Assembly (NCBI GenBank): GCA_907165065.1
Contig: OU015528.1
Coordinates: forward strand, 20,660,015-20,724,014
Source of the DNA: Caprimulgus europaeus
Taxonomy: Eukaryota > Chordata > Aves > Caprimulgiformes > Caprimulgidae
Direction: 5' to 3'
DNA: 64,000 bases
Part shown: positions 26,493 through 36,523 of the stretch, one piece after another
Numbering within the stretch: position 1 is the stretch's first letter
How the letters are laid out: every line of letters starts with the position of its first letter
The notes under the pieces: model-generated
Database searches by the model: none
What the model saw: the letters and a program-made list of their open reading frames with translations, nothing else
What the model was told of the DNA's origin: nothing
Program-made: the position numbers and the translations under genes

Positions 26493-27647
26493 TGTATTGG
26501 GTTTGCGTGGCAAGGTTTTGGTAGCAGTGAGGGAGGGGGGGGACATGGGGTGACTTCTGTGAGAGAAGCTGCCAGAAGCTTCCCCCATGTCCGACCCGAC
26601 ATAGCCAATGCCAGCCGGCTACAGGAACGGACCCGCCGCTGGCCAAGGCCGAGCCAATCAGTAACGCCTCTGTGATAACATAATTAAAAAAAAAAAAGGA
26701 AGAGAGGGAAGAAAAAAAGCTGCACACTTTGCAGCTGGAGAGAGGAGTGAGAAGATGTAAGAGAAAACAACTCCACGGACACCAAGGTCAGTGAAGAAGG
26801 AGGGGGAGGAGGTCCTCCAGGCGCCGGAGCAGAGATTCCCCTGCAGCCTGTGGTGAGGACCAGGGTGAGGCAGGCTGTCCCCCTGCAGCCCATGGAGGTC
26901 CATGGTGGAGCAGATGACCACCTGTAGCCCGTGGAGGACCCCACGCCGGAGCAGGTGGATACCCGAAGGAGGCTGTGACCCCACAGGAAGCCTGCTCTGG
27001 AACAGGTTCCTGTCAGGACCTGTAGCCCGTGGAGAGAGGAGCCCACGCTGGAGCAGGTTTGCTGGCAGGACTTGTGACCCCATGGGGGACCCACGATGGA
27101 GCAGTCCCTTCCTGAAGGACTGCACCCCATGGAATGAACCCAGACTGGAACAGTTAGTGAAGGACTGTCAGTCATGGGAAGGACTCATGTTGGAGAAAGT
27201 TGGTGGAGGACTGTCTCCCGTGAGAGGGACCCCACGCTGGTGTGGGGAAAGGAGTCCTTCCCCTGAGGAGGAAGGAGCAGCAGAAAGACCGTGTGATGAA
27301 CTGACCCCAGCCCCATTCCCTGTCCCCCTGTGCCGCTGGGGGGAGGAGGTGGAAAATCGGGAAAGAGATTAAGCCCGGGAAGAAGGGAGGGATGGGGGAG
27401 GTGTTTTAAGATTTGGTTTTACTTCTCACTATCCTCTAATTTTGATTGGTAATAAAGTAAAATTTTTTTTTCCCCCAAGTCGAGTCTGTTTTGCCTGTGC
27501 CAGTGACTGGTGAGTGATCTCTCTCTGTCCTTATCTCCACCCACGAGCTTTTTGTTATAATTTTCTCCCCCTGCCCATTTGAGGAGGGGGAGTGATAGAG
27601 TGGGCTTTGGTGGGCATCTGGCCTCTAGCCAGGGTCAACCCACCACA
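26493..27647 (+). mobile_element. Solo LTR copy A, ERVL-like, 1155 bp
   Basis: The element begins TGTATTGGGTTTGCGTGG and ends GGGTCAACCCACCACA, giving TG...CA ends. It carries a polyadenylation signal AATAAA at 27451-27456, close to the 3' end as expected for an LTR. The GC-rich U3 region holds a degenerate tandem array (26838-27240). It is collinear along its whole length with the copy at 34664-35815, differing by scattered substitutions and small indels. No retroviral coding sequence adjoins it. Unlike that copy it has no clear 5-bp target duplication: the flanks share only GTC. The long open frames across it on both strands are by-products of the GC-rich array. It is an inert fossil, among the younger insertions in the window judging by retained CpG sites. 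Confidence 0.9.
26838..27240 (+). repeat. Degenerate ~45-50 bp tandem array in LTR U3 (copy A)
   Basis: About nine imperfect units follow one another. Each has a pattern close to CTGTAGCCCGTGGAGGACCC, then ACGCTGGAGCAGG, then a variable spacer ending AAGGA or CAGGA. The same array is present in the LTR at 34.7 kb and, worn, in the reversed relative at 31.7 kb, so it predates these insertions and is a family trait. Confidence 0.8.
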
Positions 27648-28019
27648 GTCTTCATGAGTCTCACTGTTTAAAATTCACTATCTAGTTAATCTCCAAACAT
27701 AAAATATAAGCTAGATGCACTATAAAGTAAAACACAAAAAATTAGGCAATAATTTGATGCTTCAAAGATAATGAACATGGGATACAAAATCACAGCTAGG
27801 CAAGATAAGATAAAATAAATCAGATATCTGTAAAGAAGAGTGTTTTCAGAATTCAGTCTCATAGAATACTTTAAGTCTACTGTGGTGGAGCTTAACTGAA
27901 AATATTTTTGGCAATCCAGTCAAATGTAGATAGTTGGGTAATACAGTTGAAGCAAATATATATATTTAAAATGCTTTCTCTTGAGAACTAGCAGAATCAA
28001 ACCAAAAAGCTTCAGTTAA

Positions 28020-28060
28020 TAAACAAACAAACAAACAAATAAATAAATAAATAGATAAAT
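28020..28060. repeat. (AAAC)n(AAAT)n microsatellite
   Basis: Five AAAC units change to AAAT units, with one GATA-type interruption near the end. This compound tetranucleotide repeat may be the remains of an A-rich tract. Confidence 0.9.
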
Positions 28061-29789
28061 TTGACTAGTCATATGCTACATAAATAACAGCTTTTCACAA
28101 GGAAAAGAGTTAAAGATTAACCATTAACCGGATACCATTCTCTGGTCCTTCAGCCAAATGTCAGTGTGGCTTATGTCCACACAATAAAATTCTCTTCTCC
28201 CATGTCTTCATTGCCAAGTAAATGTTATATCTGGCCTTATATTGGGCTGTGGTCTGTTTGTGTAACTTGAAGTGATATTCAGGGAGACTACAAAGCAAGT
28301 CAAGGCAGATGAACATGGGCTGGTGTCTGAGCCGAAGTTTTGGCTCTCTTTTATTCAGTACTGCACACATAGACTTCTAAATATAAGGCAATCTGCTTCA
28401 ATACTACAACAGGAGCTTCAGGTACGTGTAGAGCATACTACTGCTTGCTTGCCCAAACACATAAAAGGTTCTTAGAAGAGTCATCTGGTATATGAAAGCC
28501 CACTACTTAAATTTGAAGCAACTCCTGAGTTTCATAAAGGGCTTTTGCCGTCATAAAATTCCAGATATCAACTTCCTTCCAATTTTCAGCTCTCAGTCCA
28601 AATTCTAACAGCATTGAATAAAAGTATTCTACTTGTTTGTTTGAAGTGCAAACAGTCCAATTTATTAACCCGTTCTGCTGACAGATTTAAACGAAGATAA
28701 CATTGAACTTTTGCTATTTATCATCTATGAAGAAAAATGTAAAGAAGTTCTTGGAAGCCATGGGGTCATCAATTCCTCATGGTAATTTTAACAGTAAGAA
28801 TGAGACAACATGCAGCTCTTGCACTTCTGACATCACAAACACTCATGACAGGGGTTAATTTCCTATCTGTTGTGATAGCTGTTAATTGAGTGTCAGAGTA
28901 ATTAGAACTAATGGCTAGTGTCAAAAGTACTTCTCAGAAATACAGATTTATGTAGTAAGATCTCTTGGTATGTACAAAATTTAATTGAGTCATGACTGCA
29001 AAAGAAGCTGAACAGTATAGCTGTTGTGCTACCTGCTAAAGACCTCATTACAGAAATTACCCTAAAGACCTGATTACAAAATAATTCTTTTCATATTGGT
29101 TTTTAAATCAGGACTGAAAGAACTTAATTTCTTGGCTATTTTCATGATATTCTGGTGTGTGATCTGTACTAGTGTAATATCTACATGAAATTAGTTTATT
29201 GGTTCAACTTTTTTTCTGGGAAAATAAGGCCACAATTCAACTGAAAAAAGATTTTTTGTATATATACTGATCACATAATTTGCTGAATCATAACCTTAAT
29301 GTCATATGAAAACATGTTATCAACAAACCTATACAAGTAATATTTTTTCTAGTTATCACAAAAGTACTGAACTTTTCTGGTTTTACCACCCTTGAGCACA
29401 CTGGACACAAATAAGTTCCATCATGTGGAAAGTGGAGATAGAAAATAAACTTCTTATAAAGTTGAAAAAGATATAGGGACAGACACAGCACATTAAACAT
29501 TGCCAATTGTTGGCAATATTTTTCTCCATAAAGTGACTATTTGCATTTCATTGTTCTGTAGCTAAGTATAATTTTGTTATGCCTAAAACAGAGATGGAAG
29601 TACAGAGAAAAAATAATTAGATTTGTAATTTCTTGTGAATTTCCAGCTGTAGGTTAATCAGCCAGAATATGAATATAAAACATAGAGTGTGATCTCAAAG
29701 CAAATGAAATCATAGCATGTGTGAAGGAAAGTATTATTGTTAGAGATAAGGAAGTATTAGTACAATTAGACAAGGCAATGGTAAGACTT

Positions 29790-30125
29790 CCTCTGCAATG
29801 CTGCATACACTGTTCTGTTAACCCGTGTTTAAGGAAGATTAATTAAACTGCAATAGTTGCAGAGAAGGGCTGCTAAGATGATCAGGGAAAAAAGACCTTA
29901 TCTTGTAAGAGGAGACTAAAATAACTTAATGGAGTCTGATAGGGTGTATCATTGCTCTCTATAAATACTTCAGAGGTAGATAAATGCTACAGAAAGAGAA
30001 AGCTATTTAAACTAAAAGACAAGGTTGACACAAGAACAAATGGGTATAAATGAGAAAACTTGGGCTAGAAATTAGAAGAATGAGTGAGGTTATGGAAGGT
30101 TTTAAAGAACAAATCTAACTAGTTT
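29790..30125 (+). mobile_element. Ancient CR1/L3-like LINE 3' region remnant
   Basis: On the plus strand, blocks such as GTTGCAGAGAAGGGCTGCTA, AAAGAGAAAGCTATTTAAAC, ACAAGAACAAATGGGTATAA and GGCTAGAAATTAGAAGAATG follow the order seen in old amniote CR1-type elements, where they encode the end of the reverse transcriptase (the last corresponds to a conserved LEIR-type stretch). No frame is open. The worn state and lack of a terminal repeat point to an age much greater than the avian-type CR1 copies around it. The subfamily is not certain. Confidence 0.7.
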
Positions 30126-31445
30126 AAAAGTGAGACAGGACAAGTTCAGGATCGTAAGACATGTTTGTGTAAGAATAGGAAAGAACTTGTCATGATGACT
30201 AAGAAAATCCTTTCTACTCTATTTGAAGCTCCCCAGTATGACCATCTGCATCTTCTACTTTAAGAATTCAGTAAAGCAAGCAGAATATTGTTGTTTCGTT
30301 GGTAAGGGATAAAACACTGTCACTATTGATTCGTTTGCTAATTCAAAATGCAATGCATTTCAAATTCTAGGTTAATGATACATGGAAAACCTACCAAGCC
30401 TGGAACCAGCACTTTATCTGAAAGTATAAAAGTATCTCCAGAAAAAAAACAGGAAAGCAAGAAGAGACCTTCAAGTGGTATTCTTTCTTATTCTTTGTGT
30501 GTACACAGAATTGTGTAACCTGGAAAGCAAAGTGCAGAGGAAAGGGAGTGAGGAGCCAGAAAATTTCTTTCCTCCATTTGGGGAAAATTTTACAAAAGCA
30601 GCCAAGAGACATACATACATTCAGTATGGTCTGCAGAGCCAGAAAAAGAGGAAAGTAAAACTCCTTTGGACTTTGTCTTATTCTGGCTTGTTATTGGTTT
30701 CAGCCCTTTTCCTTACACCTTTCACAATCTTTTTGTCTTAGTTTCTTTCTATAGCCACTTATTTCTATACCCACTCCTTACCCACTTATTTCTTTCCTAT
30801 TAATTTATTTACTTTTATTTCCCTTATTCTCTTTTTTTTTTTAACTGCAAAGTAAATTTTTGAACTAGCACTTTCCTTCTTCCCACCAGCCTGTTAAACA
30901 GCTTTTCCACCTGAAACAATTTTGTTTGGTTACAATGTTAATTCCTTAGGACAACTACAGTCTACTGGTGCTAACGTGTATTGTGTAACATAAAAGTGTC
31001 CAATTTTCCCTCGACAATCAGCCTTGACAGTACTGCAGTTATTTACTTCAATTAACAAAATATTGTTAAAAAGCTCAGGTGATTGAAATCAGCTTGGTTT
31101 TTTTTTTCATCTGCTGGATTTCTACTTGCTTTAGTCATCAATTTTTTGGTATCTTCTGCTGAGCTTTGAGAATGCACTGTTTCAAGGCCACCAGCTTGTA
31201 CAAGTGAGATTTTAAGTATTTGCTAATAACATAGAGCATAAACTTACTCTATGCTTTAAAAAGGGTTTCACTGCAGCCATGAGAAAAAAAGATTGTAAAG
31301 TGCAGATACAGTTGGCCATCCAAATTTTTTTTCTTTCATTTATATATTTTGATACAACACTTTTAGGAAGTTCTATATTGTTGCCCAGGGTGCTTTTTGT
31401 TAGGTCCTCAGCTTTGTTTGTTTTTATGGTCCAGTTTGTTATTGT

Positions 31446-31668
31446 GCTCTCGCAGCCCAGAAGGCCTACCATATCCTAGGCTGCATCAAGAGAAGCGTGG
31501 CCAGCAGGTCGAGGGAGGTGATTCTCCCCTTCTACCCTGCTCTAGTAAGGCCCCACCTGGAGTACTGCATCAAGTTCTGGAGCCCCCACACAACAAAGAC
31601 ATGGACCAGTTAGAATGAGCCCAGAGGAGAACCACGAGGATGATCCAAAGGCTGGAGCACATCTCTGT
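31446..31668 (+). mobile_element. CR1 LINE internal fragment, end of ORF2
   Basis: The plus strand carries blocks matching CR1 ORF2 after the palm domain: GGCTGCATCAAGAGAAGCGT, GTCGAGGGAGGTGATTCTCC, CCCACCTGGAGTACTGCATC, CCCAGAGGAGAACCACGAGG. These correspond to the [29 protein letters not shown] part of the protein. Both ends of the element are lost; the right side abuts the LTR relative that starts at 31.67 kb. No intact frame is left. Confidence 0.9.
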
Positions 31669-32498
31669 TACCACCTCTTCTGTTATCCTCTCCACCAAAG
31701 CAACACAGGGACAGGGAATAGAGGTTGCAGTCGGTTCATTGCACCTCATCTCTGCCAACCCTTCCTCCTCATTCTTCCTCTGCTTTAACATAGAGTCCCT
31801 CCCATGGGATACAGTCTTTCGTGTCCTTCTCCAATGGAGTCCTTTCCACAGGCTGAATTTCTTCACAAACTGCTCCAGCAGTTTGTCCTTTCCACAGGAT
31901 ATAGTCCTTTCAGAATGGACTACTCCAGTGTGGCTCCTCACACAGAATCACAGTTCCTACCAGAATACCTGCTTCTGTGTGGGTTCCTCTCCACAGGCTG
32001 CGGTTCCTCTCAGGACCCTACTCCAACATGGGGTCCTTGTGAGCTTCAGCTTCATTCAGGGCACATCTACCCGCTCCAGTATAGGGCCCTCCACAGTCTG
32101 CAGGTGGCTGTCTGCTCCACTATGGACATTCATGGGCTGCAGGGGAAGAGCCTGCATCACCATGGTCTTCACCATGGGCTGCAGAAGAATCTCTGCTCTA
32201 CACCCAGAGCACCTTCATCACTTCCTTTATCACTGACCTTGGTGTCTGCAGAGCTGTTTCTCTCACATTTTCTCACTCCTGTCTTCTGGCTGCTGTTGTG
32301 CAGCAGTTTTTCACCTTAAATATATTATCACAGAGGCACTACCACTGGCACTGGTTGGCTCAGCTTTGGCCAGCAGTAAGTCTGTCTTGAAGCCGGCAGG
32401 AACTCACTCTGACACAGGTACAGCTTCTAGTGTCTTCTCACAGAAGTCACCCCGGAAGCCCCCCTGCTACCAAAACCTTGCCACATAAACCAGATACA
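31669..32498 (-). mobile_element. LTR copy C, older reversed relative of copies A and B, incomplete
   Basis: On the minus strand this begins at 32498 with TGTATCTGGTTTATGTGGC then AAGGTTTTGGTAGCAGGGGG, the same start as the 1.15-kb LTRs at 26.49 and 34.66 kb. It continues through the tandem array of the U3 region (plus-strand blocks such as CTCCACAGGCTGCGGTTCCT) and the block GGGACAGGGAATAGAGGTTG near its other end. It is incomplete: the last part of the LTR is not present and the element meets a CR1 fragment there. It is more diverged from A and B than they are from each other, so it is older. No coding part. An inert fossil. Confidence 0.82.
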
Positions 32499-33099
32499 CC
32501 AATACATAAAAAACTCATAAGTTTAGTATGATTTTCAGGATGCACATTTAACATTATCTAAAATTCAGATGTCAAGCTCCTTTTTTCTTCTAACATTTGA
32601 GGTATATCTATTTGCAATTGAATATATTAATAAATTAACATCATTATACTATAGCATATAGTCTGTAAAGCTAGGCATTTAAATTCTAAAAAAAATACAA
32701 AGATAAACAACTGAACACCAGTGATCAGATCATCAGTTCTTCTGGCATTTTATTTAGTCTCCAGGCAATCCAATTCAGACTCTACCCAGTAGACAAAATG
32801 GTCTTCTGGAAGAGAACAAAAACAGTGCAAGTATATACATTTCCCTAGAGTACTCTCCCTGTCACTCTCTGGTATTTCAGCTCAGGGACTTTACTGAGCC
32901 ATATGATTTGCCTGAGCCTTGTGATTTGCTTGCCTTGTAACCCTCAAGGTATCCCTCTTCCAGGTACTTTTCCAATCTTCCCTTGACCTCCACACACACC
33001 TTTTGTACACATACTGTCTTTTCACACAGCATACCACAGGTCTATACTCTGTTACACCTCTTTTTCTTTGCTTTCAATCTGACTCCTAAAAATTTTGTC

Positions 33100-33570
33100 T
33101 GATAGCCCGTAGATTTTGTACTGTGAGAGACCATTTACCCACTTCATACTAGTAATGATTTTACAGACCTCTATTCCATGGTGCAAGTCTGTCCTTTTTC
33201 CACACTGACAAGTCCTGCCTGCCCAAGTCTTCCCCCTAGCTGTTGCATGCGCTTAATAATTTCTGCCCTCCCCTGAATCTTTTTTCAGGCTATTTCTTCC
33301 ATGTTGAACAGCACAGCTTCTAGTACTGATCCATGCAGAACTTTCCTGGTCACTTCACCACAAGAACCACATTGAAAGTCCACATATTCCCACCCTTTAT
33401 TACTTACCTTTCAAACTATTTCTTATGCATAGGAAAGGGTCTTCCTGATTTATGTAATTTTGCTTAACTTCCAAAGCCTTTTGTAAGGGACATCGTCAAA
33501 AGCCTTTCAGAAATCCAGAAGATTACACTAACCTCTGTCCACATGTTTGTTGACATCCTGACTCCAGAAC
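33100..33570 (-). mobile_element. Ancient CR1-type LINE reverse-transcriptase remnant
   Basis: On the plus strand, CCAAAGCCTTTTGTAAGGGA followed by CGTCAAAAGCCTTTCAGAAA is the reverse complement of the non-LTR reverse-transcriptase palm block: the minus strand reads DF.KAFDDVPYKRLWKL, close to the canonical DFQKAFDKVPHKRL. Next to it, a stretch containing CACAGCTTCTAGTACTGATC and ACATGTTTGTTGACATCCTG fits the flanking part of old amniote CR1 elements. Frames are broken throughout. It is far older than the CR1 at 11.8 kb. Confidence 0.72.
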
Positions 33571-33770
33571 AAGACTTTCCTGTGGAACTGCAGAATAGAA
33601 TTGTAGTCCACTTCCATTTTTTTTGAAGAGAAATAAGTAAGCTGATTTTTATGTGTTTACTGCTGTGAAGTAGTAACTTACATAGTCTTTTTATATCAGT
33701 ATCACTTCTCAAGTCATATTGTAAATATTTGGTATATTTGAAAATTAATCATGAAGTTACATCTATATGT

Positions 33771-33844
33771 TCACACACAAACACACACACAAACATACAC
33801 ACACAAAAAAGACCCAAAACAAAAACAAACCACAAAAACAAAAC
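33771..33844. repeat. CA-rich and A-rich simple repeat
   Basis: A compound tract of CACACA and ACAAA units followed by AAAAC-type units. Low-complexity sequence; the short frame across it (33729-33977) is an artefact. Confidence 0.85.
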
Positions 33845-34663
33845 CTCACCAAACTTTGGAAATAGACTATTTAACCACCCTGCTCATCAGAACATTAGAA
33901 TGATCTGGAATAAATTAGGTTGGAGTCTAACATTTTGTCCCCAGATATCCTCCAACTCTGCTCTGGTCAAGAATTAGGAACGCTGCTAGTTCTTTGTTAC
34001 CGTTCTTTTAACAGAAGACATCAATCTCTGTTGTCATAATCTGTCATCTGTAATTAACATTAAATAACTCAAAACTTAAAAAAAGATATAACTAGTGCTG
34101 AGTTACTCTATTTCGATAAACTTTCCTATCTTAAATAAACAGTCCTTCATAAATCTATACAGAGTAGTAAGCTAAATTAACTACATCAGAAAGTCATTTT
34201 AGAATAAGAATTCATTACGGACAGTGGCAGCTTAGTAGGAGACAATGCACTACTCATTTGAAAAGCTATGGAGAAAGCCTCCTTTGATCAAAAACTCTCT
34301 TTACTTGGGAAAAGAGTAATTTAATTATCTATCTTCCAGACAAAATACATCCTTGTTGACTCAGGATGTAGATATTAGCATATGGGGAATTTATTGTTTC
34401 ACCTAATCCAATAGCCCAACATCTAAGAGATTTTGTCCTGTAAATGAACACTGAAAAGTCAAAAAACAAAGAAGCAAACAGGCAAACGTTGAAAGAGAAA
34501 AGAAGACAAGCTGCTGAAATGCTCATTTTCCTGGCATCAATTTTGCTGAAGCAGCAAACAGCCTACCCCCACCGTGGTGAAGGAAAGTATTTACCTTTGT
34601 AATACGATGTTTCAAGTATGTATTAACATTATTGGAAGTTTTAAACAAAGCAAAATAAGTTAC

Positions 34664-35815
34664 TGTATTGGGTTTGCATGGCAAGGTTTTTGGTAGCAGT
34701 GGGGGAGGGGACATGGGGTGGCTTCTGTGAGAGAAGCTGCCAGAAGCTTCCCCCATGTCCGACCCGACACAGCCAATGCCAGCCGGCTACAAGAAGGGAC
34801 CCGCCGCTGGCCAAGGTCGAGCCAATCAGTAACGCCTCTGTGATAACATAATTAAGAAAAAAAAAGGAAGGGAGAAAAAAAAAAGCTGCACACTTTGCAG
34901 CTGGAGTGAGGAGTGAGAAGATGTAAGAGAAACAACTCCGCAGACACCAAGGTCAGTGAAGAAGGAGGGGGAGGGAATGGGCTCCAGGCGCCGGAGCAGA
35001 GATTCCCCCCCCAAGAGGTGGTGAAAGACCAGGGTGAAGCGGGCTGTCCCCCTGCAGCCCCTGGAGGTCCATGGTGGTGCAGATGACCACCTGTAGCCCG
35101 TGGAGGACCCCACGCCGGAGCAGGTGGATGCCGAAGGAGGCTGTGACCCCGCAGGAAGCCCGCGCTGGAGCAGGTTCCTGTCAGGACCTGTAGCCCGTGG
35201 AGAGAGGAGCCCACGCCGGAGCAGGTTTGCTGGCAGGACTTGTGACCCCGTGGGGGACCTGCGCTGGAGCAGTCCCTTCCTGAAGGACTGCACACCATGG
35301 AATGGACCCATGCCAAAGCAGTTCGTGAGGAACTGTTGGTCATGGGAAGGACTCACGTTGGAGCAGTTGGTGGAGGACTGTCTCCCGTGAGAGGGACCCC
35401 ACGCTGGTGCGGGGGAAGGAGACCTCCCCCTGAGGAGGAAGCAGCAGCAGAAACAACGTGTGATGAACTGACCCCAACCCCATTCCCTGTCCCCCTGTGC
35501 TGCTGGGGGGAGGAGGTGGAAAATCGGGAAAGAGATTAAGCCCGGGAAGAAGGGAGGGATGGGGGAGGTGTTTTAAGATTTGGTTTTACTTCTCATTCTC
35601 CTCTAATTTTGATTTGTAATAAAGTAAATTTGTTTTTTCCCCCAAGTCGAGTCTGTTTTGCCCGTGCCAGTAATTGGTGAGTGATCTCTCTCCGTCCTTA
35701 TCTCCACCCACGAGCTTTTCGTTATAATTTTCTCCCTCTGCCCATTTTGAGGAGGGGGAGTGATAGAGTGGGCTTTGGTGGGCATCCGGTCTCTAGCCAG
35801 GGTCAACCCACCACA
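34664..35815 (+). mobile_element. Solo LTR copy B, ERVL-like, 1152 bp, perfect target duplication
   Basis: The element begins TGTATTGGGTTTGCATGG and ends GGGTCAACCCACCACA. It is bounded by a perfect 5-bp duplication GTTAC (34659-34663 and 35816-35820), as known for ERVL-class integration. A polyadenylation signal AATAAA lies at 35618-35623. It matches copy A at 26.49 kb along its entire length and in the same orientation, with the same tandem array in U3 (about 35005-35410). No internal retroviral region adjoins it, so it is a solo LTR produced by recombination between the two LTRs of one provirus. It retains many CpG sites and an intact duplication, so it is relatively young. Long frames over it are not genes. 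Confidence 0.95.
35005..35410 (+). repeat. Degenerate ~45-50 bp tandem array in LTR U3 (copy B)
   Basis: This is the same array as in copy A, about nine units of a GC-rich pattern around CCTGTAGCCCGTGGAG and ACGCCGGAGCAGG. Unit order is the same as in copy A, which shows that it was inherited from the parent LTR and not made after insertion. Confidence 0.8.
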
Positions 35816-36440
35816 GTTACTCTGTGTTGGGCCAAGAAAATTTCTTCTCTGTCTTTGCTGCTGTAGGCAATTGTTTATCCTATCACCTGGTAGTCACCTG
35901 AGTGAGCAGAAGACTGCTGATAACTGCTCTGACTGTGGAAATCGGCGGAGCTATTTCCTGATTATTTATGACCAATCTCAAAACCTTATTTCATGCCCAA
36001 ACTGTAGCTGAAGGAGCAGTGATGAATTTTTTGTGGACAGCCTTGCCTCAACAGATATCCCATCTTCACAGTCAAATCTTCTGTTGACCACAATGTGAGG
36101 ATGTTACTGTGAAGAGCAGTATGACAAAATGCAGCAAGTTTTGGAGAAGGCTAAATAACAGTTCTATGGGAGAAAGATTGGAAATGTGTGGTGTTCAAAT
36201 GCATAGGGAGTAGTTAAACTTAAATGGCAGACCAAGGGAGTAGGGAATTCTCAGATAAGTAAAATCAATTTGGATTTTCAAAAATATTACAGAATCCTGA
36301 AAACAAATAACGTGAAAAGAAGAGGACTGAAAATTCATTTGCGAGACATTCACAGACGGAGGAAAGCCAGAAGGAACCTTTAGTGGAATTTGGGTCATAA
36401 TTAGCTTTTGCAAAAGCAAAATAATTTAAAGAGAAATTGA

Positions 36441-36523
36441 GAAGGAAGGAAGGGAGGAAGGAAGGAAGGAAGGAAGGAAGGAAGGAAGGAAGGAAGGAAG
36501 GAAGGAAGGAAGGAAGGAAGGAA
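36441..36523. repeat. (GGAA)n microsatellite, about 20 units
   Basis: A nearly perfect array of GGAA units over 83 bases with one early GGGAGG interruption. On the minus strand it gives a frame of repeated Phe-Leu-Pro-Ser, an artefact. Long GGAA arrays can bind ETS-type factors in some vertebrates, but there is no evidence of that here. Confidence 0.95.

Larger units (their letters stand above)
27653..31445. other. Non-coding stretch between LTR and CR1 scrap
   Basis: AT-rich sequence without recognisable genes, apart from an A-rich microsatellite at 28.0 kb and the old CR1-like piece at 29.8 kb listed separately. Confidence 0.5.
32499..34658. other. Non-coding stretch with ancient LINE remnant and CA-rich repeat
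   Basis: Apart from the old reverse-transcriptase piece at 33.1-33.57 kb and the simple repeat at 33.77 kb, listed separately, nothing was recognised. Confidence 0.5.

Noticed and set aside
26684-27372. Long open frames on both strands across the 26.5-kb LTR (156-163 codons)
   Set aside because: They follow the GC-rich tandem array, are low-complexity in translation, overlap on opposite strands and recur in copy B for the same reason. They are not genes.
34826-35539. Open frames up to 176 codons across the 34.7-kb LTR
   Set aside because: Same by-product of the GC-rich LTR array as in copy A; no known domain.
26493-35815. Copies A and B as the two LTRs of one provirus, with about 7 kb between them
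   Set aside because: The spacing is suggestive, but copy B has its own perfect GTTAC duplication on both sides, the intervening DNA holds unrelated CR1 pieces and a reversed LTR relative, and no retroviral coding sequence is seen. They are better read as separate solo LTRs.
36441-36523. CRISPR-like array
   Set aside because: The window is a bird nuclear genome and the array is a simple tetranucleotide repeat without spacers.
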